Origin: JBPCOI01 sp051000395
Lineage (GTDB): Bacteria > Actinomycetota > Actinomycetes > Mycobacteriales > Jatrophihabitantaceae
Reading direction: 5' to 3'
Assembly: GCA_051000395.1 (NCBI GenBank)
Contig: JBPCOI010000078.1
Span: 1 to 64,000 of the forward strand
DNA: 64,000 nucleotides
Made by a program: the position numbers and the translations under genes. Positions 51,141 to 58,263 of the stretch are shown here, piece after piece. The stretch's first letter is position 1. Each line of letters begins with the position of its first letter. The notes beneath the pieces are model-generated. The model made no database searches and was not told the origin of the DNA. It saw nothing but the letters and a program-made list of their open reading frames with translations.

Positions 51141-51207
51141 AGCGTGGATCCTGTCATGGACCCGGCACCGAAGCAGCCCATCAGCCCTGCGGCGCGCGCG
51201 GAACTGC

Positions 51208-51819
51208 TCACCGCTCGGCCGGCAGGCCGACACCCAGCGTCGCGATGACGGCGTCGAGCGCCTGCGCGATCTCGGCGGCGCAATCGCGCGCAACCTGCAG
51301 GGGAGCGCCGAACGGGTCCCCGATCTCGTCCGCGCCGGGCTCGGGCGCGTCGGCCCGGCCGCGCTGGTCGGCCACCGCCGCGACCCGCTGCCGCAGGCTC
51401 GTCGTGGTCGGCGGCGGGGGCGGCGGGGGCGGCCAGGCGAAGTGCTGCGCAGCCGGTGTCGGGGGTGCCAACGTGGCGCCCAGGCGGCCGAACTCGCGGA
51501 TCGTGAACGCCCGCCGGAACACGGCCGGTTGGTCCTGCACGATCGCCGAGCGGTGCGCGGTCTCGGCGCTCAGGATCAGATCCGCGTCCGCAACCATCGC
51601 CGAGCTCAGCATCCGTCCCACGTGCTCGGCACCGTCGCCGCCCAGTTCCCGCAGGGCTTGCTCGCACGCGGCATCCATCGGGTAGCCGATGAGCGCCATC
51701 GTCCCGGCACTCGAGATGATCATCGGCGCCTCAGCCGGGACCCGCGCCCGGAACAGGCGCTCGGCGATCGGCGAGCGGCAGATGTTGCCGGTGCAGACGA
51801 ACAGCACCGAGAAGCTCAC
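51208..51819 (-). CDS. low-molecular-weight protein tyrosine phosphatase (Wzb-like) with poly-Pro insert
   Basis: This 203-residue protein from GTG 51819 (VSFSVLFVCTGNICRSP). The P-loop CTGNICRS with nucleophile Cys and Arg is complete and the general acid is probably the Asp of DEIGDPFG near residue 178. It should dephosphorylate the tyrosine cluster of the Wzc-like kinase 250 bases away, cycling the polymerisation machinery. Compared with the usual 140-160 residues it contains an insert with eight consecutive Pro (WPPPPPPPP) and a coil before the acid loop. The gene is on the opposite strand to the kinase gene. Confidence 0.85.
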   Translation of the reverse strand: MSFSVLFVCTGNICRSPIAERLFRARVPAEAPMIISSAGTMALIGYPMDAACEQALRELGGDGAEHVGRMLSSAMVADADLILSAETAHRSAIVQDQPAVFRRAFTIREFGRLGATLAPPTPAAQHFAWPPPPPPPPTTTSLRQRVAAVADQRGRADAPEPGADEIGDPFGAPLQVARDCAAEIAQALDAVIATLGVGLPAER

Positions 51820-51901
51820 GCGGCGACTATGCCAGACGCGCATCCCGAGCTCCTCGCAGCAGACGCTGCGTGCGGGGCAGACGCTGGGCGCACGCGCCCC
51901 A

Positions 51902-51907
51902 TAGGAT
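51902..51907 (+). promoter_or_regulatory. -10 box TAGGAT, leaderless start of the SGNH-fold gene
   Basis: TAGGAT ends six bases before GTG 51914, which favours this start over the in-frame GTG at 51908. Confidence 0.6.
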
Positions 51908-51913
51908 GTGGCA

Positions 51914-52702
51914 GTGCTGAGGAGACGGATCGCGGCGCTGGCGACGGTGATCGCTGCCGTCGTCGTGTTCGCCGCAGCGATCTACGTCATCTCTCACCAC
52001 GAGCCGGTCGCCCAGGCCGGCCAGACGCCGGGGTTCACCGCCAGCCCGCCGGGCATCCCCACCGTGCGGGTCACCTCATCGGCCGCCGCGAACTCGTCTG
52101 CACCGGCATCGTCCGGTAACCCCTCGGCCAAGGCATTGCATCGATCCGAACCGCTCGTGGTGTTCCTCGGTGATGACTACACGCTCGGCGTCGGCGCGAC
52201 ATCCAAGGCGAAGCGGTTCAGCACGCTGATCGGCATCTCGCTGCACGTGCGGGCCAAGACCGTGGCCTCTAGCGGCGCGGGCTACGCGAAGTCGGGCACC
52301 GACGGCAAGAGCTACGGCGACCTGGTCACCGAGGTGGTCGCGGGCACACCGTCGATGGTCGTCGTCAGCGGCGGCCGCAACGACACCTCCGACGATCCGG
52401 CCACGCTCGCGGCGCAGGCCACGACACTGTTCGCGACGCTGCATGCCAAGCTGCCCAAGGCCAAGCTGGTCGCCGTCGCGCCGTTCTGGGGCAACAGCCC
52501 GCCGCCCGCCGCGCTGAGCTCGGTCGCGACCTCGGTGCAGAGTGCCGTGCAGGCCGTCGGGGGCACCTACCTTGCCATCCCCGACCCGTTGCTGGGGCAC
52601 GCGGGCTTCATGTCCGACTCGGCCGACCCGAACGACGACGGGTACGCGGCGATCGCGAACGCGGTAGGACCCGCGCTGGCGCCCCTGCTCCCCAAGACCT
52701 GA
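51914..52702 (+). CDS. exported SGNH/GDSL-fold protein lacking catalytic Ser and His
   Basis: This 262-residue protein has an N-terminal anchor (about 4-26), a Ser/Ala/Pro-rich linker and an SGNH-hydrolase fold. Block I, normally GDSYT, reads FLGDDYTLGVGA (GDD at 86-88), so the nucleophile Ser is Asp. Block III GGRND (153-157) is intact. Block V, normally D-x-x-H-P-N-D, reads DSADPNDDGY, so the catalytic His is Asp as well. The codons (GAC at 52175 and at 52625) are unambiguous. The fold is otherwise well kept, with the Gly/Asn oxyanion residues present. A pseudo-enzyme that binds acylated glycan, or an altered catalytic mechanism, are both possible. Confidence 0.75.
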   Translation: MLRRRIAALATVIAAVVVFAAAIYVISHHEPVAQAGQTPGFTASPPGIPTVRVTSSAAANSSAPASSGNPSAKALHRSEPLVVFLGDDYTLGVGATSKAKRFSTLIGISLHVRAKTVASSGAGYAKSGTDGKSYGDLVTEVVAGTPSMVVVSGGRNDTSDDPATLAAQATTLFATLHAKLPKAKLVAVAPFWGNSPPPAALSSVATSVQSAVQAVGGTYLAIPDPLLGHAGFMSDSADPNDDGYAAIANAVGPALAPLLPKT

Positions 52703-52707
52703 ACCCA

Positions 52708-52723
52708 CCGCCTCGTCAGGCGG
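52708..52723. terminator. hairpin between convergent genes
   Basis: CCGCCT (52708-52713) pairs with AGGCGG (52718-52723) around CGTC, five bases after the stop of the SGNH-fold gene and 24 bases before the stop of the converging gene. Confidence 0.5.
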
Positions 52724-52746
52724 GTCGGGGCGCGGCACAGAGGGGC

Positions 52747-53832
52747 CTACGGAGTCCAGAACCGGGCCCGGCAGACCCGCACACCCGCGGCCAGGCCGCT
52801 GCGCAGCACTGGGCTGCTGGACAACTCGGTGACGTTGCCCCGCGCGCCGTCCCTCCACGCGTAGGCGAGGATCGAGCGGGCGCCGAAGCGACAGAACGCG
52901 GCCACCTGGGTCGCCAGCTGCGCGGCGGTCGGCGCGCGGACGAACTGGGGACGCCGGCCATTGGCTACGGCCGGCGCGTAGCCGAACGCCTGCGGGGTAC
53001 CGATCAGGGGCTGCGTCGCGCTGTCCCAGCCCTTGGCCCGCAGCAGCGCGAGCGCCTGCGGCAGCGTGCTGCTCATGTCCCACTCGACGGTGGAGCCGAA
53101 CAGGCTCGCGGTGAACGGGCCGTAGGCGTAGATCAGGACGGCGTTGCACCAGCGCGGCGAGTAGTTCACGCTCGCCTGCGCGAACACCGTCCGGTCGATG
53201 ACGGGCGCGCTGTGGTGGGCGGGTGTGTAGGCGAGCGGGAGCTCGATCCCGCAGACCGTCGGCTTCGTCCGGTCGAGCTGGCGGATCGTGCGGTAGACGT
53301 CGGCGAGCTCGGAGCGGAAGTCGGCGTAGTAGTCGTCACTGAGGTAGTACCCGGACACCGTCGGATCGCTGCGCGCGGCCTGGACGTGGCGCGAGATGTC
53401 GCCGAGCAGCCGCCCGCGTGCCGCCGCGGACAGCGGCGCGCACGAGCCCCGGCCCTCGGGGCACTCGCTGCGGTACAGCGCGTGCTCGGGGTAGCTGTCC
53501 AGCAGTGACATGCCGTGCGCGGCGAGGGCCGCGGTCAACGGCGCGTGCGGTCCGCGGAAAGTGGTGAGCGTGAACCGGATTCCCGCCGCCGCAGCGGGCC
53601 CGACGCCGTCGGCGTCGCTTAGCGCGTAGGCGCCGCTGCGCTCCAGCAGCGGCCGGAAGTCCAGCGCCACCGGCCGGTGACCGGCGCCACGGATCGTGCG
53701 GCCGCCGCCGTCCACCGCCGCGACGACGACAAAGACGACGGCGCCGGCGCCGGCGAGCAGGACGACGATCAACGCCAGGACGCGCGCGGCACCCCCTCCG
53801 CCACGACGAAGCGTGGCGGAAGGGGTGTTCAC
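52747..53832 (-). CDS. membrane-anchored protein, possible TIM-barrel glycosidase
   Basis: This 361-residue protein from GTG 53832 has an N-terminal anchor (about 17-38) and an extracytoplasmic domain with alternating helices and strands. Segments such as SGYYLSDDYYADFRSELADVYRTIRQLD, TVCGIELPLAY, AVLIYAYGPF, PLIGTPQAFGY and SILAYAWRDG resemble beta-strand ends of a TIM-barrel glycoside hydrolase. The acidic pair in SDDYY and the Glu in GIELP are candidate catalytic residues. I cannot place it in a named GH family. Its first codons lie in a strong hairpin that also follows the ABC-transporter operon. No good ribosome binding site precedes the GTG. Confidence 0.6.
   Translation of the reverse strand: MNTPSATLRRGGGGAARVLALIVVLLAGAGAVVFVVVAAVDGGGRTIRGAGHRPVALDFRPLLERSGAYALSDADGVGPAAAAGIRFTLTTFRGPHAPLTAALAAHGMSLLDSYPEHALYRSECPEGRGSCAPLSAAARGRLLGDISRHVQAARSDPTVSGYYLSDDYYADFRSELADVYRTIRQLDRTKPTVCGIELPLAYTPAHHSAPVIDRTVFAQASVNYSPRWCNAVLIYAYGPFTASLFGSTVEWDMSSTLPQALALLRAKGWDSATQPLIGTPQAFGYAPAVANGRRPQFVRAPTAAQLATQVAAFCRFGARSILAYAWRDGARGNVTELSSSPVLRSGLAAGVRVCRARFWTP
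53790..53827 (-). terminator. 16-bp hairpin after the transporter operon, overlapping the next gene's start
   Basis: Positions 53790-53805 and 53812-53827 are reverse complements with one mismatch (arms around CCGCCACG/CGTGGCGG) and a six-base loop. It begins 25 bases after the stop of the substrate-binding protein gene and covers codons 2-14 of the downstream gene, so it could be a terminator and also hinder that gene's translation. Confidence 0.7.
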
Positions 53833-53851
53833 GTCCGGCGAGCCTGCGCGC

Positions 53852-54814
53852 TCAGCCGAGCCCGACGCTCGACAGCCACGCCTTCGCGACGGCATCCGGG
53901 TCCGCGCCGCCGGCCACCTTGCTCACCAGGCCGGCGAGCGTCGCGGTGTCCAGCTTCGCCGAGACGGAGTTGCACGCATCGGCGATCGGCGCGGTGAGCT
54001 TCGAGCTCGTCACCAGCGGCACGATGTTCTGCGCCGCGAACATGTTCTTCGGGTCCTGCAGCGAGACGAACCCGTTCTTGGCGATGGACGGGTCGGTGGA
54101 GAAGATGTCACCGGCGTCGATGCTGCCGTTCTTCAACGCCGTCACGGTGATCGTGCCGCCCGCCGCGAGCGGGGTGAACGTCCCGAACTGCACTCCGTAC
54201 ACGCTCTTGAGCGCCGGGATGCCGTCCGGGCGCGTCTTGAACTGAGCCGGCGCACCGAAGGTGAGCTTGCTGGCCACGCTCGCGAGATCGCCGATCGACT
54301 TCAGGTGGTACCTGTCCGCGGTGGCCTTGGTGACGGTGATCGTGTCGCTGTCCTGCGCCGAGGCGTACTGCAGCGCCGTCAGGCCTTGCGCGGACACCAC
54401 GGTCTTCAGCGCGGCGTACACCGCGGCCGGGGTCTTGGCCGAGGAACTCTGGTCCAGGTAAGCCAGGATCGAGCCGCTGTACTCCGGGATGAAGTTGATC
54501 GAGCCGTCCTTCAGCGCCGCGAGGTACGCGGCACGCTCGCCGATGTTGAGTTTCTTGGCCACCTTGACGCCCTTGTGGGCCATGGCGTCACCGTAGATGT
54601 CGGCGAGCAGTGCGTTCTCCGGGAAGTCGGCCGAGCCGACGGTGATCGAGCCAGCCCCGCTCGGCAGGCCGTTGGACCCGCTCGATCCGCTGGAGCCCGC
54701 GGTGCTGGTGGCCGGTGTCTTGGAGGTGTTGGCGGAACTTCCGCTGCTGCCGCAGGCGGCCAGGGTCATCACCAGACCCAGCAATGCGGCGAGCAGCAGG
54801 TAGGTGCGCTTCAT
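53852..54814 (-). CDS. osmoprotectant ABC transporter substrate-binding lipoprotein
   Basis: This 320-residue lipoprotein (signal MKRTYLLLAALLGLVMTLAAC, lipobox LAAC) of the ProX/OpuCC type would capture glycine betaine, choline or a related osmolyte outside the membrane. The fold is recognisable from SITVGSADFPENALLADIYGDAMAHKGVKV, FIPEYSGSILAYL and LKNGSIDAGDIFSTDPSIAKNGFV. ATG 54814 has GAGGAG upstream. It is the last gene of the four-gene operon ATPase-permease-permease-binding protein, 39 bases after the second permease gene. The ligand cannot be fixed without structural comparison of the aromatic cage. Confidence 0.88.
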   Translation of the reverse strand: MKRTYLLLAALLGLVMTLAACGSSGSSANTSKTPATSTAGSSGSSGSNGLPSGAGSITVGSADFPENALLADIYGDAMAHKGVKVAKKLNIGERAAYLAALKDGSINFIPEYSGSILAYLDQSSSAKTPAAVYAALKTVVSAQGLTALQYASAQDSDTITVTKATADRYHLKSIGDLASVASKLTFGAPAQFKTRPDGIPALKSVYGVQFGTFTPLAAGGTITVTALKNGSIDAGDIFSTDPSIAKNGFVSLQDPKNMFAAQNIVPLVTSSKLTAPIADACNSVSAKLDTATLAGLVSKVAGGADPDAVAKAWLSSVGLG

Positions 54815-54853
54815 CGTTCTCCTCAGTGGGGTTCGTCTGGTGCTGGACGAGCG

Positions 54854-55681
54854 TCACGCGTTGGTCAGTCCCACCTCCGCCACGGCAGCAGACAGGGCAC
54901 TCGGTCGTGCCTGTCGTCGGGAGAACCGCTCGGAGACGCCACGCGAGACGACGAGGCGCTGCACGCCGTTGAGGACGGCGTCGACGAGGACGGCGAGCAC
55001 CGCGACCACGATGCCGGCCGAGACCATGGCGGGGTAGCCGTAGCGCAGGTCGTACAGCTGCTGGTCGCCGTCGATGATGAACCGGCCGAGGCCGCCGAGG
55101 AACGGGACGTAGGCGGCGACCGTCGCGGTGGCGATCACCTGCAACGTCGAGCTGCGGATTCCCGACATGATCAGCGGCAGCGCGCACGGGAACTCCACCT
55201 TGGCGATCACCTGGCCCTCGCGCATGCCCATCCCGCGCGCGGCATCGCGGGCGGCCGGGTCGACGGCCTGCACGCCGGCATAGGTGTTCGTCAGGATGGG
55301 CGGAATCGCCAGCAATATCAGCACGATCTCGATCGGGAGGATGTAGGGCAGGCCCCCGCGCGGGATCAGCCCGGGCACCGCCACCTGACTGTGGATCTTG
55401 GGTGAGATCCACACGACGAGAAGGATCACGAAACCGAGGGTGGGCACCGCGCGCAGGCCGTTGGCGACGCCCGCGACCAGCACCACGCCGCGACCGGTGT
55501 GGCCGATCAGCAGCCCCAGGGGCAGTGCGATCAGGACGGCGACGAGCACCGCGATGCCGGTGTAGACGAGGTGCTCGCGGATGCGTACGAGCAGACCGTC
55601 CGGACCCGTCCAGTTCGACGGGTCGTTGAGCCACACCGGCACCCGGTCCAGCCCGGGCAGGGTGAGGTCGCCGCGCATCAT
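54854..55681 (-). CDS. osmoprotectant ABC transporter permease 2
   Basis: This 275-residue integral membrane protein of the OpuCB/OpuCD (BPD_transp_1) type has six hydrophobic segments and the EAA-like loop AARDAARGMGMREGQVIAKVEFPCALPLIMSGI that contacts the ATPase. ATG 55681 overlaps the preceding gene's stop (ATGA); a second ATG follows immediately at 55678. Relative to its partner it has about 55 extra residues at the N-terminus (LDRVPVWLNDPSNWTGPDGL...), as usual for the second permease of such operons. Confidence 0.88.
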   Translation of the reverse strand: MMRGDLTLPGLDRVPVWLNDPSNWTGPDGLLVRIREHLVYTGIAVLVAVLIALPLGLLIGHTGRGVVLVAGVANGLRAVPTLGFVILLVVWISPKIHSQVAVPGLIPRGGLPYILPIEIVLILLAIPPILTNTYAGVQAVDPAARDAARGMGMREGQVIAKVEFPCALPLIMSGIRSSTLQVIATATVAAYVPFLGGLGRFIIDGDQQLYDLRYGYPAMVSAGIVVAVLAVLVDAVLNGVQRLVVSRGVSERFSRRQARPSALSAAVAEVGLTNA

Positions 55682-56331
55682 CGCGCAGCCACCGCGCGTT
55701 GCCACGGGGTCATCAGCCGCGTGCCGAACAGGATCACCAGGTCGAACACCAGCGCCAGCACGATGATCACGACGAGCCCGAGCAGGATCGGCGTCAGCGA
55801 GTTGTCGTTGTCGCCCGCGATGAACAGCTGTCCGAGCTGCGGGATGCCGATGATCGAGGCCACCGACACCAGGCTTACGTTGGACACCGCGGCTACCCGC
55901 AGCCCGGCGCCGATGACGGGTACCGCGATCGGCAGCTGCACCGCGAACAGCCGCTGGCGCGCGGTGTAGCCCATCGCCGCCGCCGAGGCCAGCATGTCGG
56001 AGGCGACGGAGTTTAGCCCGTCAGCCACCACGCGTACGAGCAGCGCGACGGTGTAGACGGTGAGCGCCACGGCCACGTTGACGGCGTCGAGGATCCGGGT
56101 GCCGATCAGGCCGGGCAGCACGATGAACAGCACCAGGGACGGGATCGTGTAGAGGATGCCGGCCGCCGAGACGAGCGGCGGGTAGCTCCACTTGTACCGG
56201 CTGGCCAGCCAGCCGAGCGGCAGGGCGAGCAGCAGGCCGACGAGCAGGGGCAATCCGGCGAGCCAGACCGTCGTCCACGTCCAGTGCAGGACATCGCTCT
56301 GGTGGGCGCGGAAATACGTCCAGACATTCAT
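55678..56331 (-). CDS. osmoprotectant ABC transporter permease 1
   Basis: This 217-residue integral membrane permease of the same family opens MNVWTYFRAHQSDVLHWTWTTVWL, with the ATPase-coupling loop SAAAMGYTARQRLFAVQLPIAVPVIGAGL. Five to six membrane segments are visible. Its start overlaps the ATPase stop and its stop overlaps the next permease start, each by four bases (ATGA), so the three are translated as one unit. It pairs with permease 2 to form the channel. Confidence 0.88.
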   Translation of the reverse strand: MNVWTYFRAHQSDVLHWTWTTVWLAGLPLLVGLLLALPLGWLASRYKWSYPPLVSAAGILYTIPSLVLFIVLPGLIGTRILDAVNVAVALTVYTVALLVRVVADGLNSVASDMLASAAAMGYTARQRLFAVQLPIAVPVIGAGLRVAAVSNVSLVSVASIIGIPQLGQLFIAGDNDNSLTPILLGLVVIIVLALVFDLVILFGTRLMTPWQRAVAAR

Positions 56332-57488
56332 TGTTCGCCCGCCCCGACCGCGCCGGCAGCCGCGTCGACCGCGTCCTTGCGGATGATCGCGGCGCGGGCC
56401 TCGATGCGTGCCAGCACCTGCGAAGCGCCGACCGTGCCCGCGAAACGGCCGTCCTCGTGCACGATCACCCCGCGGCCGCTCGGCGAGGACAGCGCTGTGT
56501 CCAGCGCCGCCCGCAGCGTGCCGGACTCGGTGGCCAGCGTGCCACCGAGGTTGAGCAGCGCGGGCGTCACCTCGCCGTGCAGCTGCGCGTCGACGAGGCC
56601 GCCGACCGCCAGCCAGCCCTGCGGCTTCTCCTCGGCGTCAACGACGAGGACCCACCCGTCGCGCGCCTTGTCGCGCGAACCGGACAGGTCGTCGCCGAGC
56701 TGCATGACCGGCTCCTTGGTGAGCGGCAGCTGACCGGCCTCGGCGAAACCCAGCGCGCGGTAACCGCGGTCGCGGCCGACGAATCCGGCGACGAACGCGT
56801 CGGCCGGGCGCGAGAGCAGCTCGGCGGGTGTGGCGAGCTGCGCGAGCGTACCGCCCACGCGCATGACCGCGACCTGGTCGCCCAGCTTGATCGCCTCGTC
56901 GATGTCGTGCGTGACGAAGACGATCGTCTTGCCGAGCTCGCCCTGCAGCCGCAGGAACTCGTCCTGCAGCTGCGCGCGCACTACGGGGTCGACGGCCGAA
57001 AAGGGCTCGTCCATCAGCATCACCGGCGGGTCGGCGGCAAGAGCGCGCGCCACGCCGACGCGCTGCTGCTGGCCGCCGGACAGCTGAGCCGGGTAGCGGT
57101 CGCCGAGCTGCGCGGGCAACCCGACGCGCTCGAGCAGCTCGAGCGCGTGTGCGCGGGCCTTGCGACGGTCCTGGCCGAGAAGGAACGGCACGGTCGCGAC
57201 GTTGTCGACGACGGTGCGGTGCGGGAACAGCCCCGCGTGCTGGATGACGTAGCCGATGCCGCGGCGCAGCTGCGCGGGTTTCACCTTCGCGGTATCGCGG
57301 TCGTCGAGCCAGATCCGGCCCGAGGTAGGGTCGATCATCCGGTTGATCATGCGCAGCGACGTCGTCTTCCCGCACCCGGACGGGCCCACGAAGACGGTGA
57401 TCTGGCGCGACGGCGCCTGCAGGTCGAGGCGATCCACGGCGACGGTGCCGCCGGGGTAGGTCTTGCTCACCGATTCGAAGCGGATCAC
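56328..57488 (-). CDS. osmoprotectant ABC transporter ATP-binding protein with CBS domains
   Basis: This 386-residue ATPase powers the importer. Walker A is VGPSGCGKTTS (34-44), the signature is LSGGQQQRVGVARAL, Walker B is VMLMDEPFSAVDP, and the switch His is in FVTHDIDEA. After about 240 a regulatory region with two CBS-like repeats follows (WLAVGGLVDAQLHGEVTPALLNL and RGVIVHEDGRFAGTVGASQVL), which in OpuA-type transporters senses ionic strength or c-di-AMP. GTG 57488 is the first gene of the operon; a TetR-like palindrome lies 82-100 bases upstream. Confidence 0.9.
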   Translation of the reverse strand: MIRFESVSKTYPGGTVAVDRLDLQAPSRQITVFVGPSGCGKTTSLRMINRMIDPTSGRIWLDDRDTAKVKPAQLRRGIGYVIQHAGLFPHRTVVDNVATVPFLLGQDRRKARAHALELLERVGLPAQLGDRYPAQLSGGQQQRVGVARALAADPPVMLMDEPFSAVDPVVRAQLQDEFLRLQGELGKTIVFVTHDIDEAIKLGDQVAVMRVGGTLAQLATPAELLSRPADAFVAGFVGRDRGYRALGFAEAGQLPLTKEPVMQLGDDLSGSRDKARDGWVLVVDAEEKPQGWLAVGGLVDAQLHGEVTPALLNLGGTLATESGTLRAALDTALSSPSGRGVIVHEDGRFAGTVGASQVLARIEARAAIIRKDAVDAAAGAVGAGEQ

Positions 57489-57569
57489 GAGTCCACCCCA
57501 TCATCCTCGTCTGACAACGCGAAGGTAGACACGAGGCGAGCCATCGAGCGACTCACGCGACCGCGGCCG

Positions 57570-57588
57570 GTTCGTAATGTATACGAAC
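57570..57588. promoter_or_regulatory. 7-5-7 palindrome upstream of the osmoprotectant operon
   Basis: GTTCGTA (57570-57576) and TACGAAC (57582-57588) are perfect inverted repeats around a 5-bp AT-rich spacer, giving a 19-bp operator-like palindrome. On the minus strand it contains TATACA/TACATT, which could serve as the -10 of the operon promoter. TetR- or GntR-type repressors use sites of this size. Confidence 0.55.
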
Positions 57589-57596
57589 GTCCGGAC

Positions 57597-58121
57597 TCAG
57601 GTCGTGTCGTCGGTGCCCGTGGGCTCCGCTGCCTCGCTCCGGCGGCCGCCCATGCGGCGCATCACGCCGGCTCCGGGCAGCTCGGCGAGCAGGCCCACGA
57701 CGCGATCGACCGTGGCCGTCAGCAGCGCGACCTGCCGCTGCGTGTCGGTCGCGGCGCGCAACGCCGGCAGCGCCTCCTTGCGCATCGCGTTCAGCACGTC
57801 GGGGATGTCGCCGAGTGAGCGCACGTCGATCGTCGCGGCAAGGCGCTCCAGGCGGGCTGCGACGTCCTCCATCGGGCCGAGGACCTGCGCAGTCGCGGAT
57901 TCCACGCCGGATACCACGCGGTCCAGGCGGGCCACGGTCTGGTTGAACCGCTCGAGGGCGTCGTTGAAGCTCTTCATGGTGTCCGGGAACTGGCCGACGA
58001 GACGGGCGTTCTGCTCGATGGTGTCCTGCAGCCACTGCGCCTGGCTGTCGGCCTGCTTGACCAACTCGCCGACCACGGGGATGGCGCCGACGGCGGCGGG
58101 CACGCGCGAATTCTTGGCCAC
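57597..58121 (-). CDS. coiled-coil protein of unknown function
   Basis: This 174-residue protein from GTG 58121 (VAKNSRVPAAVGAIPVVGELV) has a nearly continuous heptad region (about 20-140: QWLQDTIEQNARLVGQFPDTMKSFNDALERFNQTVARLD, then LEDVAARLERLAATID-like segments) and a short acidic end. No enzyme motif or membrane segment is seen apart from the weakly hydrophobic start. Similar proteins accompany the HdrD-like iron-sulfur gene in actinobacteria as far as I recall, but no role is known. The frame is open up to 58211; I prefer the internal start because the added residues are of atypical composition. Confidence 0.6.
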   Translation of the reverse strand: MAKNSRVPAAVGAIPVVGELVKQADSQAQWLQDTIEQNARLVGQFPDTMKSFNDALERFNQTVARLDRVVSGVESATAQVLGPMEDVAARLERLAATIDVRSLGDIPDVLNAMRKEALPALRAATDTQRQVALLTATVDRVVGLLAELPGAGVMRRMGGRRSEAAEPTGTDDTT

Positions 58122-58263
58122 GCGGTGATTCTGCGGGTCCGCACCCGCGGTGTCGACTTCGCCGCGCCGTTCGCGCTGCTCGCTCACCGGTTGGTTACCG
58201 GCGAGTACCACCGAATAGTCTCAGCAGGTTCAGCTGCATGGGTGAGGCAGAGGAGTCAACGAG

